DNA of 64,000 nucleotides, taken from assembly GCF_019112525.1 (NCBI RefSeq), contig NZ_CP077800.1:806001-870000 (forward strand), read 5' to 3'. Positions 16,861 through 24,610 of the stretch are shown here, piece after piece. The DNA is from Modestobacter sp. L9-4. GTDB lineage: Bacteria; Actinomycetota; Actinomycetes; Mycobacteriales; Geodermatophilaceae. Under the pieces are notes generated by a model. The model did no database searches. It was given only the letters and a program-made list of their open reading frames with translations, and had not been told where the DNA came from. Position numbers and translations under genes: made by a program. Position 1 is the stretch's first letter. The number at the start of each line of letters is the position of its first letter.

Positions 16861-17877
16861 TCACTTGCCCCGCCCGCGCGTCTGCCGCCACATGTTCAGC
16901 CCGACCGCGGCCACGATGACGACACCGCTGAAGACCTGCTGCCAGTAGGCGGAGATCCCGAGCAGGATCAGGCCGTTCTGGATGAGGGCGAGCAGCAGGG
17001 TCCCCAGGACGGTGCCCAGGATGCTGCCCTGCCCACCGAAGAGGCTGGCCCCACCGATGACCACGGCCCCGATCGCCACCAGCTCGTAGCCGTTGCCGGC
17101 CGCGGGCTGCCCGACGCTGAGCCGGGCCGTCTCGATGATGCCCTCCAGGCCGGCCAGCCCACCGGCGATGGCGAAGATGACCACCTTCGTGCGGCGCACG
17201 TGGATGCCCGACAGGGTCGCGGCCTGCTCGTTGGAGCCCACGAAGTACACGTTGCGACCGAACCGGGTGCGCGCCAGGACGAGGTGGGCGACCACGGCCA
17301 CGGCCACGGCGATCCAGATCGGGATCGGGATGCCGGCGAGCGAGCCCTGGCCCAGCACGAGGTAGTCCGCCGGCAGCCCGCTCAGGGTCTGGCCCTGGGT
17401 GATCCCCAGCGCCAGCCCGCGGGCCACGGCCAGCATGCCGAGCGTGACGACGAACGGTGGTATCGACGACGCCGCCACGATGGCCCCGTTGACCAGGCCG
17501 ACCACCACCCCGACGAGCACCGCGAGGACGGCGGCCAGCACGTAGTTCACGTGCATGTTCACCATGAACTCACCGGCCATGATGCTGACCAGCGCCACCG
17601 TCGAACCGACGGACAGGTCGATGCCCCCGGCCAGGATCACGAAGGTCATCCCGACCGCGATGATCAGCGACAGCGACGCCTGGCGCCCCACCACGATGAG
17701 GTTGCCGCTGGTCAGGAAGAAGGGCGCCCGCAGGGCGAGGAAGAGCACGACCACCAGCACGACGGCTGCGAGGCCTGCCTCGCGCGCCCCGAGCACGGCG
17801 CGCAGGCGGTTGCGGGAGCGGTCGCCCGCACCCTGGGGAGCTGTGGGGGGCGCGGAGGCCCCGATCACCGTGGACAC
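16861..17877 (-). CDS. ABC transporter permease, ribose (RbsC) family
   Basis: A 338-residue integral membrane protein, GTG 17877 with AGGAG upstream. It has eight to nine hydrophobic helices and the family hallmark GGIDLSVGSTVAL, then NGAIVAASSIPPFVVTLGM and FGGQGSILGTVLGTLLL. RbsC-type permeases dimerise and work with a double-domain ATPase and a periplasmic-type binding protein; all three are encoded here. The gene starts 19 bases after the ATPase stop, so they are in one operon. The imported solute is probably a sugar or sugar acid. Confidence 0.93.
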   Translation of the reverse strand: MSTVIGASAPPTAPQGAGDRSRNRLRAVLGAREAGLAAVVLVVVLFLALRAPFFLTSGNLIVVGRQASLSLIIAVGMTFVILAGGIDLSVGSTVALVSIMAGEFMVNMHVNYVLAAVLAVLVGVVVGLVNGAIVAASSIPPFVVTLGMLAVARGLALGITQGQTLSGLPADYLVLGQGSLAGIPIPIWIAVAVAVVAHLVLARTRFGRNVYFVGSNEQAATLSGIHVRRTKVVIFAIAGGLAGLEGIIETARLSVGQPAAGNGYELVAIGAVVIGGASLFGGQGSILGTVLGTLLLALIQNGLILLGISAYWQQVFSGVVIVAAVGLNMWRQTRGRGK

Positions 17878-17896
17878 GTCGTCGTCTCCTGTCTGG

Positions 17897-19405
17897 TCAC
17901 GAGGCCATCTCGTGGAGTCCGGTCGCAAGCGCCATCACCTGCTGCTCGTCCGCCTGCCCGTAGCCGAACTCGCCGACCAGGTGCCCCTCGCGCATGACGA
18001 GGACCCGGTCGGCCAGCCCGAGGACCTCGGGCAGCTCGGAGCTGATCATCAGCACGGCGACGCCATCGGCGGCGATCGTGCGGATGAGGCGGTAGATCTC
18101 GGCCTTCGCCCCGATGTCGACCCCGCGGGTCGGCTCGTCGAGGATCAGCACCTTCGGCTGGCGGGCCAGCCACCGGGCGAGGACCACCTTCTGCTGGTTG
18201 CCCCCGCTCAGCGTCCCGACGGCCACCTCGGGGGACGCCGCCTTGACCCGCAGGTCCTCGGACATGCGCTGGGCCAGCGTGCGGTCCTTGCGGCCGGACA
18301 CCACGCCCTTGCTGCACAGCTCGTCCAGGCAGGCGGAGGAGATGTTGCTGCGGATCGGCAGGCCCAGGAACAGGCCCTGCTGCTTGCGGTCCTCCGGCAC
18401 GTAGGCGATGCCCGCGGCGATCGCCTCCCGCGGGTTGCGCAGGTGCACCTGGACGCCGTCCACGTGCACCTGCCCACCGGTGACCCGGCCGTCGCCGAAG
18501 ACCGCCAGCGCCGTCTCGCTGCGCCCGGCCCCGATCAGCCCGGCCATCCCCACGATCTCCCCGGGGGCCACCGAGAAGCTCACGTCCTGCACCCGGGGGC
18601 CGGCGCACAGGCCGCGGACCTCCAGCACCGGGGTGCCGGCCGGCCGGGGGGCCGACCGCTGGCCGTACATGTCGACCAGGTCGCGGCCGACCATCATCTT
18701 CACGACCCGGTCGGGGGTGGTGTCGCTGACCGGGGTGACGCCGACCAGCTCCCCGTCGCGCATCACGGTGATCGCGTCGCAGACGGCGAACACCTCCCGC
18801 ATGCGGTGGCTGACGTAGACCACGCTCACCCCCCGGTCCCGCAGGCCGCGGACGACGTCGAGCAGCGTCTCGACCTCGTCCTCGGTGAGGGAGGACGTCG
18901 GCTCGTCCATCACGATGAGCCGGGCGTCCATCGACAGGGCCTTGGCGATCTCGACCATCTGCCGCCGCGCGACGTTCAGCCGGCCGACCTCCTGGGTGGG
19001 CAGGGCGTCGATCCCCAGCTCGGCCAGCAGCCGTGCGGTGTCCCGCCGCATGGTCCGGAAGTCGACCGTGCCGAAGCGGGTCATCGGCTCCCGGCCGGCG
19101 TAGACGTTCTCGGCGATCGACAGGTCCTCGGCGAGCATGAGCTCCTGGTAGATCACCGCCATCCCCGCCGCCTGGGCGTCCCGCGGGGAGCGGAAGTCGA
19201 CGGGCCGGCCCTCGACCTCGATCGTCCCCTCGTCGGCCGACACGGCCCCGGCGAGCACCTTCAGCAGCGTGCTCTTGCCCGCGCCGTTCTCCCCGACCAG
19301 GCCCATGACCTGCCCGGGGGCGACCACCAGGTCGACCCCGCGCAGTGCCTTGACACCCGGGTAGCTCTTCACGATGCCGCGCATCGCGATCTGTGGCGCC
19401 GTCAT
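17897..19405 (-). CDS. Double-domain sugar ABC transporter ATPase (RbsA/MglA family)
   Basis: A 502-residue protein with two ABC cassettes. The N-terminal Walker A is GENGAGKST, followed by the signature region VGRLNVARRQMVEIAKAL and Walker B LIVMDEPTSSL. The C-terminal cassette has the degenerate GLIGAGRSE loop typical of this family, then GTLSGGNQQKVVLARWLA and VLILDEPTRGVD. Thus one site is fully catalytic, as known for RbsA and MglA. It lies between the binding-protein gene (31-base gap) and the permease. Confidence 0.95.
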   Translation of the reverse strand: MTAPQIAMRGIVKSYPGVKALRGVDLVVAPGQVMGLVGENGAGKSTLLKVLAGAVSADEGTIEVEGRPVDFRSPRDAQAAGMAVIYQELMLAEDLSIAENVYAGREPMTRFGTVDFRTMRRDTARLLAELGIDALPTQEVGRLNVARRQMVEIAKALSMDARLIVMDEPTSSLTEDEVETLLDVVRGLRDRGVSVVYVSHRMREVFAVCDAITVMRDGELVGVTPVSDTTPDRVVKMMVGRDLVDMYGQRSAPRPAGTPVLEVRGLCAGPRVQDVSFSVAPGEIVGMAGLIGAGRSETALAVFGDGRVTGGQVHVDGVQVHLRNPREAIAAGIAYVPEDRKQQGLFLGLPIRSNISSACLDELCSKGVVSGRKDRTLAQRMSEDLRVKAASPEVAVGTLSGGNQQKVVLARWLARQPKVLILDEPTRGVDIGAKAEIYRLIRTIAADGVAVLMISSELPEVLGLADRVLVMREGHLVGEFGYGQADEQQVMALATGLHEMAS

Positions 19406-19436
19406 GACCCTCCTGCCTCTGCCTCGCTGGACCGGG

Positions 19437-20456
19437 TCAGTGCGGGCCGGTGGCCATGTAGTCGTCGAGGTTCGCGGGGGTGACCACCTCGACGCCGGTG
19501 TCGACGTTGAAGTCGGCGGGCTGGTCGGAGTTCCCCTCGTGCAGGCCCTTGAGGATGTCCAGGGCCTGCGCGGTCATCCCGTACGGCTTCTGCGCGATGG
19601 CCGCGTCGGCGCACTTCTCCTGCATGGCCGTGATGTTCTGCGGGACGACGTCGAAGCCGACGGCCTTGATGTCGCCGCACTTGCCGGCGGCCTTGAGCGC
19701 ACCGGCGATGCCGGGGAGGTCCGACCCGCTGATGCCGGCCATGCCGGTGAGGTCCGGGTGGGCCTGCAGCAGGGTCTCGGCCTTGGACTGGGCCCCGGCG
19801 ATCGACTCGTCGGAGGTCTCGGTGGCCACGATCTCGATGCCCGGGTGCGCGGCGAGCCCCTTCTTCAGCCCGTCCAGGCGCTGCACGAGGTTGGTGGCCG
19901 ACAGCGAGCCGGTGACGATCGCGATCTTGCCGGTCTCCCCCATCGCGGCGACCAGTGCCTCGGCCTGGCGCTCACCGGCGGCGACGTTGTCGGTGCCGAT
20001 GTAGCCCATCACCTCGCTGTCGGGCACGGGGCCGTCCCAGGAGATGACCGGGATCCCGGCGGCCCGGGCCTGGGAGACGATGTTGATGACGCTGGCCGGG
20101 TCGTTGGGCGAGACCGCGATGCCGGCCGGCTTCTGCGCGAGCACCGACTCGAAGATCTCGACCTGCTTGCCCGCGTCGTCGGTGTCCGGCCCGAGGAACT
20201 GGGCCTTCACACCCAGCTTCGCCGCCTCGGCCTCCATGCCCTTGCGGGCGTCGACCCAGTAGGGGTTGTTCAGCGACTTGGGCAGGAAGACGTAGGTGTC
20301 GCTCCCGACGTCGCTGGCCGACCCACCTTGCACCTGGGCCCCGGCTCCGGCCGCGTCGGCGCTGCCGGTGCCCGGGCTGCCTGCCCCGGAACTGCAGGCG
20401 GCGAGGGACAGGACGACGGCGGCGGTCAGAGATCCGCGGATGGCAACGCTGCGCAT
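19437..20456 (-). CDS. Sugar-binding lipoprotein of ABC transporter (RbsB-like)
   Basis: A 339-residue precursor; ATG 20456 has GAGGAG 5 bases upstream. A lipoprotein signal peptide ends in LSLAAC, with Cys at about residue 21 as the lipidated residue. The mature protein is a periplasmic-binding-protein type I fold of the RbsB/LacI type: YVFLPKSLNNPYW, GIAVSPNDPASV, ISWDGPVPDSEVMGYIGTDN (in parts) and KAVGFDVVPQ. It would capture solute at the outer face and deliver it to the permease encoded downstream. The ligand cannot be read from the sequence. Confidence 0.93.
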   Translation of the reverse strand: MRSVAIRGSLTAAVVLSLAACSSGAGSPGTGSADAAGAGAQVQGGSASDVGSDTYVFLPKSLNNPYWVDARKGMEAEAAKLGVKAQFLGPDTDDAGKQVEIFESVLAQKPAGIAVSPNDPASVINIVSQARAAGIPVISWDGPVPDSEVMGYIGTDNVAAGERQAEALVAAMGETGKIAIVTGSLSATNLVQRLDGLKKGLAAHPGIEIVATETSDESIAGAQSKAETLLQAHPDLTGMAGISGSDLPGIAGALKAAGKCGDIKAVGFDVVPQNITAMQEKCADAAIAQKPYGMTAQALDILKGLHEGNSDQPADFNVDTGVEVVTPANLDDYMATGPH

Positions 20457-20485
20457 GGCGACTCCTCGTGGAGAGTGGGGACGGT

Positions 20486-21349
20486 TCACGGACGTGCGGA
20501 CTCGGCACCGACGGCGTCGGAGAGGGCCGAGATCTTGGTGCGTACGACACCCTGGACGCCCTCACGGGCACGTCCCAGGGCACGGGCGACGTCTGCTCCG
20601 GGGGTGACCTCGGGCAGCGACTCGGTGAGGGCGGCCAGGAAGGCGACCCGCAGCTCGGTGTTGACGTTGACCTTGGCCACCCCGAGCGCCCGGGCCGCGT
20701 GCAGCTCGGGCACCGGCAGTCCCGAGGCGCCGTGCAGCACCAGCGGGACGCCCACGACGGCGCGGATGGCCGCCAGCCGGTCGAGGTCCAGCGGTGTCGG
20801 GCCCGCGGCCGTGCCGTGCACGTTGCCCACGGCCACCGCCAGGGCGTCGATGCCGGTGCGGGCGGAGAACTCCGCGGCCCGGGCGGGGTCGGTCAGCTCC
20901 CCGGCGGCGGTGGACTGCGAGACGTCCTCGTCACCGGGGACGGCCCCGAGCTCGCCCTCCACCCAGGCCCCGTGGGCCGCGGCCAGGGCCACCGCCTCGC
21001 GGGTCAGCGCGACGTTGTCCTCGAAGGGCAGGTGCGACCCGTCCACCATCACGGAGGTGTAGCCGGCCCGCAGGCACGCCTCGATCTGGGCCAGGTCCCG
21101 GGAGTGGTCCAGGTGGACCCCCACCGGCACGGTCGCGCGGTCGGCGGCGAGCACCGCCTGCGCGGCGAGCTCCTCCAGCCCGGCGTGGACGAAGGCGCTC
21201 GCGCCGGCCTGGACGACGACCGGTCGCCCGGCGTCCTCGGCGGCCCGGCAGATCGCCTGGGTGATCTCCTGCGTGTAGGTGGAGAACGCGCCCAGCGCCC
21301 AGCCCTCCCGGTACGCCCGGGTCAGGGTCCCCGTGCCCCGGTCACGCAC
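20486..21349 (-). CDS. Class II (zinc) ketose-bisphosphate-type aldolase
   Basis: A 287-residue protein of the FbaA/GatY/KbaY family. Zinc ligands are visible: VHLDHSRD (HxxDH type), VEGELGAVPG (Glu), AVGNVHG (His) and VLHGASG (His). The enzyme would cleave a phosphorylated ketose or keto acid into two short products. The GTG start at 21349 lies inside the kinase gene and overlaps it by 8 bases, so the kinase product is probably the aldolase substrate. Four-carbon acid-sugar pathways more often use an AraD-like decarboxylase, so the pairing with an FBA-type aldolase is a variant worth noting. Confidence 0.9.
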   Translation of the reverse strand: MRDRGTGTLTRAYREGWALGAFSTYTQEITQAICRAAEDAGRPVVVQAGASAFVHAGLEELAAQAVLAADRATVPVGVHLDHSRDLAQIEACLRAGYTSVMVDGSHLPFEDNVALTREAVALAAAHGAWVEGELGAVPGDEDVSQSTAAGELTDPARAAEFSARTGIDALAVAVGNVHGTAAGPTPLDLDRLAAIRAVVGVPLVLHGASGLPVPELHAARALGVAKVNVNTELRVAFLAALTESLPEVTPGADVARALGRAREGVQGVVRTKISALSDAVGAESARP

Positions 21350-22790
21350 CGGGCACCTGCCGCAGCACCTGCACCGCGTCGCGGAGGGTGGTGTCGTCGC
21401 CGACGTTGCCGGCGAACACGACGTAGGGCAGGCCGGCCAGGCGGTCGTCGCCGTCCGCGGCCGGCTCGGCCCGCCACACCGAGACGATCCCCGGGAAGAG
21501 CTGCCCGAGCACGGTGGCGCGGCGGATCTCCAGTCCCTCGGTGGCGACGTCGTGGGAGGTGATGCCGCCCTTGGCCACCACCCAGGCGAGCTCGGTGGCG
21601 CCGACGGCCCGGCGGGTCAGCTCGACCAGCCCGGCGGAGACCCTGCGCGCGCCGTCCAAGCTGGCCTCGCCGCCGGCCCCGACGAAGCGGGTGCGGCTGG
21701 TCATCAGGACGACGTCGCCCTCGGCGGCGAGCAGCGCGGTGCCGCAGCGCTCCAGCTCGGCGGCCCCGTCGTCGGTGAGCAGCGCCGGCACGTCGAGCTC
21801 GACGCTGACCAGGTCGGGCAGCTCCAGCAGCGCGTCGACCTGACGGGTGGTGAGCTGGACGTGCGAGCCGATGACCACCAGGCCCCGGCCCCCGCGGCCG
21901 GCCGCCATCTCGGCCGGCTCCAGCGGCGCGCGGCGGTCGATCCCGGCCCGCACCGGCACGAAGCCCGGACCCACCCGGCACACCGCCCGCCACCCGGTGG
22001 CCTCGGCGGCGCCCAGGGCGAGCACCACGATCTCGTAGTCGCTCTCCTCCAGGGCGTTGACGACGACGACCGCGCCGTCCCGCGCCTCGAGCAGCAGGTC
22101 GGTGACGTGCTCCACCCCGCCGGTGCGGATGTCGGTGAGGGAGATGCGGTGCACCAGCGCGGCGTCGACACCGGACTTCTCCTGGACCCACTCCAACAGG
22201 TTCGAGCTGGCGTAGCCGAAGGCGTCGTCGGTGGCGTAGTCGGTCTGCCCGACCGGCAGGAAGCTGTCGTCGACCCGGGCGTAGTGCACGTCGTCGACGG
22301 TCACGCGGCCGGCGTCGAAGTAGGCGGGGGCGAGCAGCACCGCGTCGTAGGGCGTGCCGCGGCGGGTGGCCGCAGCCTGAAGGACGTCGGTCTCCAGCGG
22401 GTAGTGACCGCGCAGGGTCGAGTCGCAGCGGCTGAGGACCACCACCTCGGTGCCCAGCTCGGCCGCGACGCGCTGCAGCCGGCTGTCGACGTCCTCGAGC
22501 AGGTCGCGGGTGGCCTGCTCGCCGAGGCTGCGGCTGTTGGTCAGCACGAAGAAGGTGCCGGCCGGCTGCGCGAAGGCCCAGCGCAGGTCCTCGTCGTCCC
22601 AGCTGGTGAGGACCGGGACGTCGTGCACGACCTGGCTGCCCGTCGGGTCGTCGTCCAGGACGACGATCCGGCGTCCGGCCCGGGCGTTCATCTCGCGGAT
22701 GCGCTGCCGGGCCCCCGGCACGGGCCGCGGGGCGGCCTGCCCCTCGGTGAGCTCGCGATGGCTCCGGGGGCGGAGGGCGGCTGCCGTCAC
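21342..22790 (-). CDS. DUF1537 sugar-acid kinase (OtnK/DtnK-like)
   Basis: A 482-residue protein with a GTG start at 22790 that overlaps the upstream stop by 4 bases. The N-terminal substrate domain begins IVVLDDDPTGSQVVHDVPVL, the DDxTG signature of the four-carbon acid sugar kinase family, and contains SRCDSTLRGHYPLE. The C-terminal nucleotide-binding domain has WVVAKGGITSHDVA and VFAGNVGDD. Known members phosphorylate D-threonate, D-erythronate or their 3-oxo derivatives. Together with the class II aldolase downstream and the dehydrogenase across the locus it supports a sugar-acid catabolic pathway. Confidence 0.92.
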   Translation of the reverse strand: MTAAALRPRSHRELTEGQAAPRPVPGARQRIREMNARAGRRIVVLDDDPTGSQVVHDVPVLTSWDDEDLRWAFAQPAGTFFVLTNSRSLGEQATRDLLEDVDSRLQRVAAELGTEVVVLSRCDSTLRGHYPLETDVLQAAATRRGTPYDAVLLAPAYFDAGRVTVDDVHYARVDDSFLPVGQTDYATDDAFGYASSNLLEWVQEKSGVDAALVHRISLTDIRTGGVEHVTDLLLEARDGAVVVVNALEESDYEIVVLALGAAEATGWRAVCRVGPGFVPVRAGIDRRAPLEPAEMAAGRGGRGLVVIGSHVQLTTRQVDALLELPDLVSVELDVPALLTDDGAAELERCGTALLAAEGDVVLMTSRTRFVGAGGEASLDGARRVSAGLVELTRRAVGATELAWVVAKGGITSHDVATEGLEIRRATVLGQLFPGIVSVWRAEPAADGDDRLAGLPYVVFAGNVGDDTTLRDAVQVLRQVPGA

Positions 22791-23458
22791 CGCACGGTCT
22801 CGCGGACCGTGGCAGCCAGCAGCTCGACACCGGAGCGCGGGCTGGAGAACACACGCAGCCCGGTCTCCTCCTCCAGCCGGCCGACCAGGCGACGCATCGA
22901 CGCCTGGGCGAGGACGATCACGTCGACCTCCCGGGCGAGCGCCGCGGCCTGCTCGGCGACCATGTCGTCGTGCGCGGCCCGGTCGCCGCCCATGAGGACG
23001 TCGAAGGCGCCGGGGCACAGCCGCTGCACGATCTGCGGGTCGCGGCCGGCCTCCCGGGCGCTGGCGGCGATGAGGTCGCTGGTCGGGCCCAGGGTGGTCG
23101 GGACGGTGGCCAGGACACCGATCCGGTCGAAGGTCGCCGCCTCCCGGGCCATCGCCTGGTCGATCTTCACGACCGGCACCCCGACGGCGCGCTGAGCGGC
23201 GTCCAGCGTGGGCCCCAGGGACGAGCAGGCGCTGAAGATGACGTCGGCGCCCGCGGCCTCGGCCGCCTGTGCCAGGTGCACCATCCGCGCCTCGGAACTC
23301 TCCGAGATGCCCTGCTCCCGGACCACCGTGGCCAGCACGTCGGAGTCGACGAAGTGCAGGATCTCGGCGTCCGGGATCAACTCCCCGATCAGGTCGGTGA
23401 TCACCGGCTCGACGGTCACGAAGACGAAGCTCGTGTGCAGCACGGCCACTTTCGGCAT
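22787..23458 (-). CDS. Asp/Glu/hydantoin racemase-superfamily protein
   Basis: A 223-residue protein starting at ATG 23458, with AGAGGGG upstream. It has the two catalytic-Cys neighbourhoods of the Asp/Glu racemase fold in part: VIFSACSSLGPT supplies the first Cys, while the second position reads VLAQASMRRL with Ala/Ser instead of Cys. CPGAFDVLMGG lies between them. One missing Cys argues against a simple racemase; the protein may be an isomerase or decarboxylase of an acid substrate. It is the first gene of the operon and is coupled to the kinase by a 4-base overlap. Confidence 0.8.
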   Translation of the reverse strand: MPKVAVLHTSFVFVTVEPVITDLIGELIPDAEILHFVDSDVLATVVREQGISESSEARMVHLAQAAEAAGADVIFSACSSLGPTLDAAQRAVGVPVVKIDQAMAREAATFDRIGVLATVPTTLGPTSDLIAASAREAGRDPQIVQRLCPGAFDVLMGGDRAAHDDMVAEQAAALAREVDVIVLAQASMRRLVGRLEEETGLRVFSSPRSGVELLAATVRETVR

Positions 23459-23467
23459 GTCCCAACC

Positions 23468-23495
23468 CCTCTGATGTGTTGCTCAGATGTCTGAG
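23468..23495. promoter_or_regulatory. Candidate operator upstream of the sugar-acid operon
   Basis: CCTCTGATG (23468-23476) is repeated from the GntR gene leader. It is followed by the dyad CTCAGA-TG-TCTGAG (23482-23495). Both lie within 40 bases of the racemase start and are the best candidate binding site for the FadR-type regulator. Confidence 0.4.
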
Positions 23496-23854
23496 GACTA
23501 TGACCCCGGTCATGCTCGTCGTCAAGGACTTTCTGTGGTCCACGCCACGAAACTGCCGGAGGCGACCGGGAGCAGCCGGCGCAGCCGACCGCGCGTCGCC
23601 CGCCTCGGGCCGTCGGGGTGTCCGGCCGGTCACGCTGTGTCGGCAACGCGCGCAGCGGGACGACAAGGCGTCTTCGTGCTCGGGACACCGCTCGCCGCGG
23701 AGCCACCCAGGTCAGCTCCGGCGAGTCGTCCGTCGGTCGGCGTGGCGGAGCCCCTCACGACGCTGCGCGTGCCCATGCGATCACCGGGAGTCCGCCATAC
23801 GTTCCGGGAACCCGCTGTGTTCCACCTGTCGCCGATCACGGCGACGAGCCGGCG
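23496..23854. other. Intergenic stretch without a recognised gene
   Basis: About 360 bases between the divergent racemase and NlpC/P60 genes. Reading all frames I see only short Arg/Pro-rich translations with no start context. The promoters of both genes must be here. Confidence 0.5.
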
Positions 23855-24012
23855 GGGACCGCCGAACCGGGCGGACGGCCGCGCAGCACCGGCGGCCGCG
23901 AGCCCGGGCCGGGGACCCATCGCAGTTCTGGGGTGAAGCGCGACCGGCACACGTGTGCCGCCGCGCCGGGCGAGTTCCCCGCCCGAACCCGTCAGCTAAC
24001 TCGGTAGGCGGT
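23855..24012 (+). ncRNA. ydaO-type cyclic di-AMP riboswitch
   Basis: The stretch contains the hallmark blocks of the ydaO/yuaA riboswitch in actinobacteria: GGGGACCCA and CTGGGGTGAA near 23910-23935, and CCCGAACCCGTCAGCTAAC followed by CGGTAGGCGG at 23980-24010. It sits directly before the ribosome site of an NlpC/P60 cell-wall hydrolase, the classic position in actinobacteria. Binding of c-di-AMP normally turns expression off. The 5' boundary is approximate. Confidence 0.85.
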
Positions 24013-24039
24013 TGCGGAGAACCAGGAGAAACGTCGTCC

Positions 24040-24552
24040 GTGACGACCATGCGCACTGCCACGTCCCGTCGCTCCACCCGGGCAGCGGCTCTCGCCCTGC
24101 TCACCGGCGCGGGCCTCATGCTCACCCCCGTCGCCGCCCAGGCCTCGGCTCCGGGCGGCGCCCCCGCGGTGTCGGCCCCCAGCCACGTCGTCGCACCGAA
24201 CTGGGCCGCCCAGAAGATCGTCGACACCGCACTCGCCCAGCAGGGCACCCCCTACGCCTGGGGCGGGTCCAGCCCGCGGGGCTTCGACTGCTCCGGCCTC
24301 GTCCAGTACGCCGCGCGGGCGGCCGGCATCTCGGAGCCGCGCACCTCACGGGCGCAGGCGACCGTGGGCACGCCCGTCTCCAAGGCCGACCTGCGCCCCG
24401 GTGACCTGGTGTTCTTCTACAACCCGGTCGGCCACGTGGGCATCTACATCGGCGACGGCAAGATGGTGCACGCGCCGACGACCGGTGACGTCGTCCGCAT
24501 CGCCAGCGTCGACCGGATGTGGGGCTTCAACTCCGCCCGCCGCATCGCCTGA
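24040..24552 (+). CDS. Secreted NlpC/P60 peptidoglycan hydrolase
   Basis: A 170-residue precursor. GTG 24040 has AGGAG about 11 bases upstream; ATG 24049 is the alternative. A signal peptide spans about residues 1-36 (cut after AQA). The catalytic domain has Cys84 in GFDCSGLVQY, His132 in GHVGIYIGDG and a third polar residue, His144, in MVHAP. Such enzymes cut the D-Glu-diaminopimelate bond in peptidoglycan stem peptides outside the cell. Control by the c-di-AMP riboswitch upstream ties it to turgor or cell-wall homeostasis. It is followed by a strong terminator. Confidence 0.92.
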   Translation: MTTMRTATSRRSTRAAALALLTGAGLMLTPVAAQASAPGGAPAVSAPSHVVAPNWAAQKIVDTALAQQGTPYAWGGSSPRGFDCSGLVQYAARAAGISEPRTSRAQATVGTPVSKADLRPGDLVFFYNPVGHVGIYIGDGKMVHAPTTGDVVRIASVDRMWGFNSARRIA

Positions 24553-24557
24553 CCCCC

Positions 24558-24607
24558 GCTGATGGAGTCCCAACGCTCGCTTTCTGCAGCGCTGGGACTC
24601 CATCAGC
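24558..24607. terminator. Long hairpin terminator between convergent genes
   Basis: Arms GCTGATGGAGTCCCA (24558-24572) and TGGGACTCCATCAGC (24593-24607) are a perfect 15-bp match, with a further CGCT/AGCG inside. It lies between the NlpC/P60 stop at 24552 and the glycosidase stop at 24611. Confidence 0.9.
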
Positions 24608-24610
24608 CGG

